From: AA29 sp041481445
Lineage (GTDB): Bacteria > Acidobacteriota > Vicinamibacteria > Fen-336
Direction of reading: 5' to 3'
Assembly (NCBI GenBank): GCA_041481445.1
Contig: JBGPBV010000117.1
Coordinates: 1 to 22,622, forward strand
DNA length: 22,622 nt
A program made the translations under genes and the position numbers. This document shows positions 15,534-22,622 of this stretch, in pieces. The number at the start of each line of letters is the position of its first letter. Position 1 is the stretch's first letter. The notes beneath the pieces are model-generated. The model saw only the letters and a list, made by a program, of their open reading frames with translations. It did no database searches and had not been told where the DNA came from.

Positions 15534-18500
15534 TGGCGACCCCGACGGTCATGCGTCATCCCGTCCTGACCCTGCTCGCGGGCGCGCTCGCGCTGGGCGC
15601 CCTGGCTCCGCGGCCGGTCGCCGCGCTGGACGTCGACACGTTCACCACCGCGCAGGCCACCCTCACCAACACCGGCTCGTCGACCACGACCGGGGGGCCG
15701 GGGGAGATCCTCGGCGGGAACCGCGGCCTGGTGGTGACGCGGTGGTCGGGGGCGGGCAACGTCACGGTCGGGGTGTCGGGAGGGTCGCTGGCCTTCTCCG
15801 GCGGCGCGCCCGGCGAGGCGGTCGTGACCTGGGACGGCGATACCGATCCCTTGACGCTGTCGCCGACCGGCCTCGGCGGGATGAACCTGACCGCGAGCGG
15901 CGACGCCTTCCGGCTGACCGTGCCGTCCGCGGCCGCGGGGACGCAGCTGACGCTGACCGTCTACAGCACGTCCAGCGACGTGTCCGTGTACGGCCTCGTC
16001 CTCCCCGCCATCGCGTCCTCGACGGACATCGACGTGCCGTTCTCGTCCTTCGTGAAGACGAGCGGCCCTTCCGGCGCGAGCTTCACGAGCGTCGGCGCCA
16101 TCACGTTGACGGTCCGCGGCAACGGCGCCTCGCTGTCCCTGGACCGCGTCCAGGTGGTGAGCTCCACGGCGACAGTGACGGCCTCGCTCACCGACAACGT
16201 CAGCTCCGCCGTGCCCGGCGACACGCTGAACTACACGGCGACCATCGGCAACACCGGCCCCGGCGCGGCCGCGGGCGTGACCTTGACCAACCCCCTCGAC
16301 GCCGCGACCACGCTGGTGCCCGGGTCGGTCGAGGTCAGCCCGATCGCCTTCGACGACCAGTACCCTCACGTCGTCGCGGGCATGCCGTCCTTCTCGGTCT
16401 TCGCGCCCGGCGTCCTCGCCAACGACGTGGACGGGAACAGCGACCCGCTGGTCGTGGCGCCCGCGGGAGCGCGTCCGACGAGCCAGGGCGGCAGCGTCGA
16501 TGTCAACGCGGACGGCAGCTTCAACTACGTGCCGCCTCCCGTGTTCCGGGGCCTCGACACCTTCACGTACCGGGCGGACGACGGGCACGGCATCCCCGGG
16601 CCCGGCCTCGTGACCATGCACGTGGAGTGCGGCCCGATCAACGTGAGCCCGACCACGCTCGCCGCCGCCACCAAGAACAGCCCCTACGGCCCGGTCACCT
16701 TCACCACGATCGGCGCCATCGGGACGGTGACCTGGAGCCTCGTCGGGACGCTGCCCACGGGCATGAACTTCTCGGCGGCAGGCCTCCTGGACGGGACGCC
16801 CACCCAGGAGGGCTCCTTCCCGCTCACGTTCGTGGCCACCGACAGCCTCGGCTGCAGCGGGTCGCAGGCCATCACGCTCGGCGTCAACAGCGCACCCGTG
16901 ATCACGAGCGCGAACAACGCCACCTTCACGGTCGGCACTTTCGGGTCCTTCACCGTAACGACGACCGGCTTCCCGCCGCCGTCGATCGCGCGCGGCGGCG
17001 TGGCCCTGCCCGGCGGTGTCACCTTCAACGACAACGGCGACGGCACGGGCACGCTGAGCGGCACCCCGGATCCCGGCACTGGCGGCACCTACGCCCTGAC
17101 CTTCACCGCCACCAACCTGGTCGGCTCGACGCCGCCCCAGTCCTTCACCCTGACCGTCCGCCAGGCGCCGGCCATCATCAGCGCCAACGCCACGACGTTC
17201 ACGGTGGGAACGCCCGGGACCTTCATCGTCACGACCACCGGGTTCCCCGTCCCGTCCATCGCGCGCGGAGGCGTGGCCCTGCCCGCCAACGTGACGTTCC
17301 TCGACAACGGCGACGGCACGGGCACCCTCAGCGGCACGCCGCAGGTGGGGACGGGCGGCACCTACGCGCTCACGTTCACCGCCACCAACGTCGCCGGCTC
17401 GTCCGGCCCGCAGTCGTTCACGCTGACCGTGAACGAGGCGCCGAAGATCACGACGGCGGCCACGGCGACGTTCGCTCCCGGCAAGACCGGCCAGACCTTC
17501 ACCATCGACACCACCGGCTTCCCGCGGAATCCGGGCATGGTCATCACGCGGACGGGAACCCTTCCGCTGAACGTGACGTTCACCGACAACAACAACGGCA
17601 CCGCCACCATCGCGGGTACGCCGGCCGCGGGTACGCAGGCGGCCTCGCCCTACTCCTGGGTCGTCACCGCCAGCAACGGCGTCAGCCCGGATGACGTCCA
17701 GAACCCGTTCCTGTTCAACGTCACCTGCCCGGTCATCACCGTGAGCGGGGCGGCCAGCCTCGGCCTGACGTTCAACACGGCGATGAGCGCGTCGACGTTC
17801 ACGCAATCGGGCGGCAACGGCACCATCACCTGGTCCGCCACCGGCCTGCCCGCCGGCGTGAGCATCGGCCCGGCGAACGGCCAGGTGACGGGAACGCCCA
17901 CGCTGACGGGCACTTTCAGCGCCGTCGTCACCGCCAAGGACGCGGGCGATTGCACCGGCACGAAGAGCGTCACGGTGACGGTGGCCCCGGTGGCCGTCGC
18001 CGACGCCTACGGCACGGTCAACGCCCTGGTGGACAACACCCAGGCCTACGTGACCGGCGGGACGACCGCGACTCCGGCGACCCCGAGCGTGGCGCTCGCC
18101 GGAACGATCATCGCCAACGACCTGCCGTCAGGCCCCGGCAACGTGACGGCGGTGGCCGGCACTTTCGCGACCTCGGCCGGGGGTAGCGTCACGATCGCCG
18201 CTGACGGCACCTTCCTCTACACTCCACCGCAGCGGTCCGGGTTGGCTGCGATCACTCTGGACACCTTCACCTACACGGTCCAGAGCAACACCGGCGGGAC
18301 GCCGACCCCCGCGACCTCCGCCGCCGCCAGCGTGACCCTGACCCTCGCCAATCGGGTGTGGTACGTCCTCAACAACGGCGCCGGCGGGAACGGCCAGTCG
18401 CAGAGCCCCTTCCTGACCCTTGCCCAGGCGCAAGGGGCCTCGACCATCAACGACCACATCTTCGTGTACCGGGGCAGCGGGACGACGACGAACTTGAGCA

Positions 18501-20515
18501 ACGGCATCCTGCTCAAGGGAGGCCAGCGTCTCATCGGGCAGGGCATCGCCCTGGTGGTGAACGGCTTTACGCTGGTGGCCGCGACCTCGAATCCGCTCAT
18601 CAGCAACGGCGCCGGAATCGGGGTCACGCTCGCGGACGGCAATACCATCGATGGGATCACCGTCAGCAGCCCGACCGGCGTGGGCATCAGCGGCAGCGGC
18701 GTCAACACGCTGATCGTGGGCTCGGCGACGACGATCTCCGGCGCGGGCGGCGGGGCCTTCGCGCTCAGCGGCGCCGGCAACGGGGCGATCGCCTTCGGAG
18801 CCGCGGTCACGAACTCGGCCAACCGCTCGATCTCGATCCAGAACCGGACGGGGAGCACGGTCACCATATCCGGCGCGATCACGGACACGGGGGCCGGCGT
18901 CTTCCTCAACAGCAACAGCGGTTCCACGATCACCTTGACCGGCGGCCTCAACCTCAGCACGGGCACCAACCCCGCCTTCACCGCCACCGGCGGCGGCACC
19001 GTCATTGCGACCCAGAACAACACGAGCATCGTCAACACGCTCGCCACCACCACCGGCGTCGCCCTCAACGTCGCCGGCACGACCATCGGCGCGGGCGGCC
19101 TGACCTTCCGGAGCATCGCGAGCAACGGCGCCTCCAGCGGCATCATCCTGAACAACACCGGGGGCACCGCCGGTCTCACCGTCACCGGCAACGGCGGCAG
19201 CTGCACATCCGCCGGAACCTGCACCGGCGGTGCGATCCAGAATGCGACCGCCGCCGGCATTTTGCTCACCAGCACGACCTCGCCGTCGTTCGATCGAATG
19301 TTCATCCAGAACACCGCGAGGAGCGGGATCAGTGGAACGCAGGTCGTGAACGTCACGATCACGAACTGCCGTATCAACAACACCGGCACCAGCTTCCCGT
19401 CGAACGCCGACGACGACTCGAACATCGGCTTCGGCTTCCAGGCGGCCACGACCGAGAACAATCTCTCCGGTGTCGTCACGATCACGGGCAATACGCTCAC
19501 CAACGCCATGGAGCATGGGATCGACATCCAGAACTTCGCCGGAACGATCACGGACGCGAACATCAGCAACAACATCCTCACAAGCAGCACGTCATCGGGG
19601 ACAACCCACGGCTCCGCCATCCGCCTCCTCGGCTCCGGCCACGCCGGCGGCGTGTCGAGCATCACCAAGGCACTCATCAACGCAAACACGATCACGAACT
19701 TCCCGGGCGGGGCCGGCATCACCGCGCAGTACGGGAACCCCGTTATCGGTGGGCCGGCGGGCGTCTGGGGAACACCAGGCAGCGCCACGAACCAGATCAA
19801 GATCACCGGGAACTTCATCAACGGCCAGAGCGCAGCCAATCCAGTCGGCGCGAACGCCATTCTGATGACGCTCACCGGCGCCGGCCAGGCGAATTGGCTG
19901 GCCGACAGCAATGGCACGGTGGGCAACCCCATCTCCAACATCGCCGGGACGGAGATCGGCGTCACCGTTCGTGGCGCGAACGCGGTGGCCACCTGCGATA
20001 TCACCAACAATCACATCACCGGAATCGTCAGCGTCAACGCCCAGGCGATCGTGTTCGCCGCCGATTTCCACACATTGACGAGCGACGCACCGCAACTCAA
20101 GGGCACGATCAGCGGGAACGTGATCACTGGTCAAGACGGCGAAGGAATCCAGGTCCTGGCCACGGCCGGCAGCACCGCTCACATCGACGCCACCGTCACC
20201 AACAACTCCATCACGGCGCCGAACTGCGGCGGCTGCAATCGCTTTGGCATGACGGCGCAGGTCGGCTCGTCGAGCGCAAACACGACGGGCGCGCCCTCGA
20301 TGTGCCTCGACATGCGGAACAACAGCGTCGCCGGAAGCGGCGTGAACACCGGGATCGGTATCCGCAAGAAGACGGCGGCCTACGTCTTCAACATCGAGGG
20401 TTTCGTGGGCGGTGGCGATCCGACCTCGTTCCTGAATTCCGCGAATCCATCGGGCGGCGGCGTCACCATGATCAGCCAAACGACGGGGTTTGGTAACTGC
20501 TCTTCTGCGCCTTGA
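15533..20515 (+). CDS. Giant secreted Ig/beta-helix surface protein
   Basis: The 1660-residue protein has a signal peptide (about 1-32, ending VAA before LDVD). After it come a beta-sandwich region (about 33-212), a DUF11-like stretch (213-275), a cadherin/Tandem-95-like domain (about 270-366; GSFNYVPPPVFRGLDTFTYRADDGHG) and five putative-Ig (He_PIG) domains (about 366-817). A second Tandem-95-like domain (818-940) precedes a long Thr/Asn/Gly-rich right-handed beta-helix (about 941-1640). The helix opens with RVWYVLNNGAGGNGQSQSPF. No LPXTG, PEP-CTERM or type IX signal closes the protein, so anchoring is unknown. The ATG overlaps the previous stop (TGATG) with GAGGG 7 nt upstream, implying translational coupling; a GTG at 15530 is an alternative start. 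It is probably an adhesin or structural surface protein. Confidence 0.9.
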   Translation: MATPTVMRHPVLTLLAGALALGALAPRPVAALDVDTFTTAQATLTNTGSSTTTGGPGEILGGNRGLVVTRWSGAGNVTVGVSGGSLAFSGGAPGEAVVTWDGDTDPLTLSPTGLGGMNLTASGDAFRLTVPSAAAGTQLTLTVYSTSSDVSVYGLVLPAIASSTDIDVPFSSFVKTSGPSGASFTSVGAITLTVRGNGASLSLDRVQVVSSTATVTASLTDNVSSAVPGDTLNYTATIGNTGPGAAAGVTLTNPLDAATTLVPGSVEVSPIAFDDQYPHVVAGMPSFSVFAPGVLANDVDGNSDPLVVAPAGARPTSQGGSVDVNADGSFNYVPPPVFRGLDTFTYRADDGHGIPGPGLVTMHVECGPINVSPTTLAAATKNSPYGPVTFTTIGAIGTVTWSLVGTLPTGMNFSAAGLLDGTPTQEGSFPLTFVATDSLGCSGSQAITLGVNSAPVITSANNATFTVGTFGSFTVTTTGFPPPSIARGGVALPGGVTFNDNGDGTGTLSGTPDPGTGGTYALTFTATNLVGSTPPQSFTLTVRQAPAIISANATTFTVGTPGTFIVTTTGFPVPSIARGGVALPANVTFLDNGDGTGTLSGTPQVGTGGTYALTFTATNVAGSSGPQSFTLTVNEAPKITTAATATFAPGKTGQTFTIDTTGFPRNPGMVITRTGTLPLNVTFTDNNNGTATIAGTPAAGTQAASPYSWVVTASNGVSPDDVQNPFLFNVTCPVITVSGAASLGLTFNTAMSASTFTQSGGNGTITWSATGLPAGVSIGPANGQVTGTPTLTGTFSAVVTAKDAGDCTGTKSVTVTVAPVAVADAYGTVNALVDNTQAYVTGGTTATPATPSVALAGTIIANDLPSGPGNVTAVAGTFATSAGGSVTIAADGTFLYTPPQRSGLAAITLDTFTYTVQSNTGGTPTPATSAAASVTLTLANRVWYVLNNGAGGNGQSQSPFLTLAQAQGASTINDHIFVYRGSGTTTNLSNGILLKGGQRLIGQGIALVVNGFTLVAATSNPLISNGAGIGVTLADGNTIDGITVSSPTGVGISGSGVNTLIVGSATTISGAGGGAFALSGAGNGAIAFGAAVTNSANRSISIQNRTGSTVTISGAITDTGAGVFLNSNSGSTITLTGGLNLSTGTNPAFTATGGGTVIATQNNTSIVNTLATTTGVALNVAGTTIGAGGLTFRSIASNGASSGIILNNTGGTAGLTVTGNGGSCTSAGTCTGGAIQNATAAGILLTSTTSPSFDRMFIQNTARSGISGTQVVNVTITNCRINNTGTSFPSNADDDSNIGFGFQAATTENNLSGVVTITGNTLTNAMEHGIDIQNFAGTITDANISNNILTSSTSSGTTHGSAIRLLGSGHAGGVSSITKALINANTITNFPGGAGITAQYGNPVIGGPAGVWGTPGSATNQIKITGNFINGQSAANPVGANAILMTLTGAGQANWLADSNGTVGNPISNIAGTEIGVTVRGANAVATCDITNNHITGIVSVNAQAIVFAADFHTLTSDAPQLKGTISGNVITGQDGEGIQVLATAGSTAHIDATVTNNSITAPNCGGCNRFGMTAQVGSSSANTTGAPSMCLDMRNNSVAGSGVNTGIGIRKKTAAYVFNIEGFVGGGDPTSFLNSANPSGGGVTMISQTTGFGNCSSAP
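16892..17725 (+). repeat. Three tandem Ig-domain repeats, 273-nt period
   Basis: Units start at 16892, 17165 and 17438 (residues 454, 545 and 636 of the giant protein), exactly 91 codons apart. Units 1 and 2 are nearly identical in protein, sharing PSIARGGVALP and DNGDGTGTLSGTP and the run GGTYALTFTATN; unit 3 is diverged and slightly longer. This indicates recent duplication of one putative-Ig domain. Confidence 0.85.
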
Positions 20516-20575
20516 CCATTCTTAGCGCCGCGCCCTACGGCACGCATTCCCCCATCATCTAAACAGGAGGTCAAC

Positions 20576-21091
20576 ATGGCCGAGCCCTTCCTGTCGGAGA
20601 TCAGAATCTTCTCCTTTGGTTTCGCGCCCAAGGGATGGGCGTTGTGCAATGGGCAACTCCTGCCCATCAATCAGAACCAGGCCCTCTTTTCACTTCTGGG
20701 CACGACGTTCGGAGGAGACGGCCGGGTGAATTTCGCCCTACCGAACCTGCAGGGCAATGTGCCGATTCACGTTGGAAGCGGCCACACTCTCGGCGAGCGG
20801 GGCGGCCAGCAGACGCATACCCTCAGCATCAGCGAACTGCCCACGCACACGCACGCGACCAGGGTGAGCACCACGATCGCGCCGCCGGGGATCGGCAGCA
20901 CGCCGTCGAACGCCAAGATCCTCGCTCAAGCGCGAGGTTCATTTCTCTACGGCCCTTCCACGAGTCCGGGCGCGATGGACCCCCGGGAGATCGGGAACGT
21001 CGGCGGCAGCCAGGCCCACCTGAACATGCAGCCGTTCCTGGTGCTGAATTTCAGTATCGCCCTGCAGGGCATTTTCCCCTCCCCGAACTAG
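20576..21091 (+). CDS. Phage tail-collar-domain (Mdp-like) protein 1
   Basis: The 171-residue protein has an N-terminal tail-collar domain (about 8-62) with FAPKGWALCNGQLLP, LFSLLGTTFGGDGRVNFALPNLQG and the VGSG turn. A variable His-rich middle follows (LPTHTHATR, about 88-96), then the conserved ending LNMQPFLVLNFSIALQGIFP. The family was named for a microcystin-dependent protein and for phage tail fibres; the function of stand-alone bacterial copies is unknown. No signal peptide is visible. AGGAGG stands 5 nt before the ATG, the strongest ribosome site in the region. It is the first of three paralogues, 60 nt after the giant gene. Confidence 0.93.
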   Translation: MAEPFLSEIRIFSFGFAPKGWALCNGQLLPINQNQALFSLLGTTFGGDGRVNFALPNLQGNVPIHVGSGHTLGERGGQQTHTLSISELPTHTHATRVSTTIAPPGIGSTPSNAKILAQARGSFLYGPSTSPGAMDPREIGNVGGSQAHLNMQPFLVLNFSIALQGIFPSPN

Positions 21092-21103
21092 AGAAGAGGG
21101 ACT

Positions 21104-21613
21104 ATGGCTCAACCTTACGTTGGTGAGATCCGGCTGTTCGCCGGAAACTTTGCCCCTGCCGGGTGGATGTTCTGTGAGGGCCAGCTCTTGCCGATCTCGG
21201 AGAACGAGACGCTGTTCAACCTCATCGGCACGACGTACGGCGGCGACGGCCAGTCGACCTTCGCGTTGCCCGATCTTCGGGGCCGGGTTCCGCTGCACTT
21301 TGGCAATGCCTTTACGCTGGCGGAAACGGGCGGAGCCGAGGAGATCACGCTGACGCTGCAGCAGATCCCCGTGCATTCCCATCCGATGCTCGCCTCTCTG
21401 AACGCCGCGACCACGGCCGACCCGGCGAACAACGTCCTCTCCCTCGCGCCGCTGGCCACGACGTTCCCCTACGGGACGGACAACCCGCTCACGCCGCTGG
21501 CGCCGACGGCGGTGGCCCCGACCGGCGGCAGCCAGCCGCACACCAACTTCCAACCGTACCTCTGTATCGATTTCATCATCTCGTTGTTCGGGATCTTCCC
21601 GACTCCAACGTAG
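21104..21613 (+). CDS. Phage tail-collar-domain (Mdp-like) protein 2
   Basis: The 169-residue paralogue of its neighbours begins with FAPAGWMFCEGQLLP and the run LFNLIGTTYGGDGQSTFALPDLRG. The middle has IPVHSHPM (about 89-96), and the C-terminus reads GGSQPHTNFQPYLCIDFIISLFGIFP. The collar block is well conserved, while the centre (about 97-140) differs strongly in sequence from the two others, as expected if that part is exposed and recognises a ligand. It starts 12 nt after the previous stop with GAGG 4 nt before the ATG, so the first two genes are almost certainly one transcript. No export signal is visible. Confidence 0.93.
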   Translation: MAQPYVGEIRLFAGNFAPAGWMFCEGQLLPISENETLFNLIGTTYGGDGQSTFALPDLRGRVPLHFGNAFTLAETGGAEEITLTLQQIPVHSHPMLASLNAATTADPANNVLSLAPLATTFPYGTDNPLTPLAPTAVAPTGGSQPHTNFQPYLCIDFIISLFGIFPTPT

Positions 21614-21656
21614 GGGACTGTGGAAGTAGCGGACCGGAAAGAAAGAGGAGTGGGAT

Positions 21657-22181
21657 ATGGCCGATCCATTCGTGGCTGAAATCCGCATCTTCCCGTTCAA
21701 CTTCGCGCCCAAGGGATGGGCGTGGTGTGATGGCCAACTATTGCCCCTCTCCCAGAACACCGCGCTCTTCTCGCTGTTGGGTACGACCTATGGCGGCGAC
21801 GGCAAGAGCACCTTCGCCTTGCCGGACCTGCAGGGGAGCGCGCCGATGCATCCGGGGCAAGGTCCGGGGCTGAGTCTCCACGATCTCGGCGAGACGGGGG
21901 GCAGCGACACGGTGACGCTTCTGGAGAGCGAGATTCCGGTGCACAGCCACTCCATGATGGCCTCGACTCAGGACGGCGGCGACAGCCACCCCCAGGGCAA
22001 CCTTCTCGCCCAGGGCATCGGAATCGGGCAATACATCGACGCGGCCACGGGTCCCTTCACCACCCTGGACCCCGACGCCCTCCCGCCCGCCGGAGGCGAT
22101 CAACCGCACAACAACCTGCAGCCGTACCTGACTCTCTACTTCAACATCGCGCTCCAGGGTGTTTTCCCGCCGCGGACCTGA
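21657..22181 (+). CDS. Phage tail-collar-domain (Mdp-like) protein 3
   Basis: The 174-residue third paralogue has FAPKGWAWCDGQLLP, LFSLLGTTYGGDGKSTFALPDLQG, then IPVHSHSMMAS and the ending NNLQPYLTLYFNIALQGVFP. By eye it is closer to protein 1 in the collar block and closer to protein 2 in the His motif (VHSH). It starts 43 nt after protein 2 with GAGGAG 6 nt before the ATG. A terminator-like hairpin lies 26 nt past its stop, so the operon may end here even though an acetyltransferase gene follows. The role is unknown; no other phage gene is nearby. Confidence 0.93.
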   Translation: MADPFVAEIRIFPFNFAPKGWAWCDGQLLPLSQNTALFSLLGTTYGGDGKSTFALPDLQGSAPMHPGQGPGLSLHDLGETGGSDTVTLLESEIPVHSHSMMASTQDGGDSHPQGNLLAQGIGIGQYIDAATGPFTTLDPDALPPAGGDQPHNNLQPYLTLYFNIALQGVFPPRT

Positions 22182-22207
22182 CGTCGCTGGCGTGCGAACA
22201 GGGCATC

Positions 22208-22235
22208 CGGCCGCCCGCGTGGGCGGCCGTTTCTC
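22208..22235 (+). terminator. Rho-independent-like terminator after the collar genes
   Basis: CGGCCGCCC (22208-22216) pairs perfectly with GGGCGGCCG (22221-22229) around a GCGT loop, followed by TTTCTC. The U-tract is short. It would separate the collar triplet from the acetyltransferase gene or attenuate read-through into it. Confidence 0.6.
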
Positions 22236-22254
22236 GCTTCAACCGAGGAGTTCG

Positions 22255-22622
22255 ATGTCAGCTCGCTACTCCCTTCGGCCCGCCCGTCCCGAAGATCGAG
22301 AGCTGCTCTTCTCCGTATATGCCAGCACTCGCGAAGGGGAACTGTCGGTCGTGCCCTGGACGACGGAGGCGAAGGACAGCTTCCTCCGCCAGCAGTTCGA
22401 GGCCCAGGACGCGCATTACCGCCAGCACTACGACGGCGCGGCGTTCCTCGTGATAGAGGCCTCGGGGAAGGCGGCCGGGCGCCTCTACGTGGCGCGCTGG
22501 CCTCGCGAGATCCGCATCATGGACATCGCGCTCCTTCCCGCGCACCGGCGCCGCGGCCTCGGGACGGCCATCCTGGGCGACCTCCTCGCCGAAGGGGACG
22601 CCGCGGGCAAGGTCGTGTCGAT
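22255..22622 (+). CDS. GNAT family N-acetyltransferase, 3' end beyond the window
   Basis: The frame opens at ATG 22255 with GAGGAG 4 nt upstream and stays open to the window edge, giving 122 residues. It begins SARYSLRPARPEDRELLFSVYAST, the usual N-terminal GNAT strand and helix. MDIALLPAHRRRGLGTAIL (about 89-107) is motif A, with the acetyl-CoA pyrophosphate loop R98-x2-G101-x-G103. Such enzymes transfer an acetyl group from acetyl-CoA to an amine; the substrate is unknown. It is next to the collar-protein triplet, an association I believe recurs in other bacteria, but a hairpin separates them here. The C-terminal part of the fold is missing because of the window boundary, not a mutation. 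Confidence 0.88.
   Translation, partial: MSARYSLRPARPEDRELLFSVYASTREGELSVVPWTTEAKDSFLRQQFEAQDAHYRQHYDGAAFLVIEASGKAAGRLYVARWPREIRIMDIALLPAHRRRGLGTAILGDLLAEGDAAGKVVS

Noticed and set aside
15377..17806. Open frame of 809 codons on the minus strand under the surface-protein genes
   Set aside because: It is Arg/Gly/Asp-rich low-complexity translation with no domain, lies opposite clear DUF11 and Ig domains, and is the expected result of few stop codons in high-GC DNA.
18271..20010. Hydrophobic 579-codon minus-strand frame opposite the beta-helix
   Set aside because: The apparent hydrophobicity is the antisense of Asn/Thr/Gly-rich repeats; there is no family signature and no ribosome site.
20576..22181. 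Prophage or contractile injection system suggested by tail-collar domains
   Set aside because: No other phage or injection-system gene is present in the window, and stand-alone collar proteins are known in bacterial chromosomes.

Overview
The window is high-GC bacterial DNA in which coding regions are closely packed on both strands. The best taxonomic clue is the 822-residue FtsX/MacB-type permease that has no ATPase neighbour. This layout is typical of the duplicated orphan permeases (ADOP family) abundant in Acidobacteriota. With the GC content and the large Ig/DUF11/beta-helix surface proteins, it suggests a soil-type acidobacterium or close relative. That assignment is inference: no rRNA or other phylogenetic marker is present, and I see no tRNA, insertion sequence, CRISPR array or integrase.

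Layout. (1) Positions 61-1917, minus strand: a Bax inhibitor-1/YccA-type membrane protein followed after 24 nt by a membrane-anchored SGNH/GDSL-like hydrolase. (2) Positions 2008-8715, plus strand: a cytoplasmic subtilase with an N-terminal Cys-pair (zinc-ribbon-like) segment, an exported S9 prolyl-oligopeptidase-family peptidase, a class I methyltransferase and the ADOP permease. The first two are very close and the others have short gaps. (3) Positions 8716-9204: 489 nt without a gene. It holds a GC-rich, strongly foldable element ending in a terminator-like hairpin (8726-8905), then AT-richer DNA with no recognisable content. (4) Positions 9205-11648: a divergent pair, a 77-residue protein with four CxxC pairs (minus) and a large secreted TPR protein (plus), with facing -10 boxes between them. 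(5) Positions 11658-12746, minus strand: a radical SAM enzyme of the AmmeMemoRadiSam type. (6) Positions 12812-13409, plus strand: a small protein overlapping an MNT/AbiEii-like nucleotidyltransferase, resembling a toxin-antitoxin-type pair. (7) Positions 13503-22622, plus strand: a surface/extracellular locus. It holds a DUF11 plus FG-GAP (calcium-loop) protein, a translationally coupled 1660-residue Ig/beta-helix protein, three tandem phage tail-collar-domain (Mdp-like) proteins and the start of a GNAT acetyltransferase cut by the window end.

How the genes may work together. Regions 1, 2 and 4 look like envelope and protein-turnover housekeeping. Region 7 is the most unusual part. A calcium-loop propeller protein and a giant beta-helix protein share a stop/start overlap and are followed directly by three paralogous collar-domain proteins, with no phage structural gene around them. 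The upstream protein begins with a module that I associate with the far C-terminus of proteins like the downstream one, so the pair appears rearranged. Region 7, the foldable element after the permease and the four-CxxC mini-protein are the best places to look for something undescribed.
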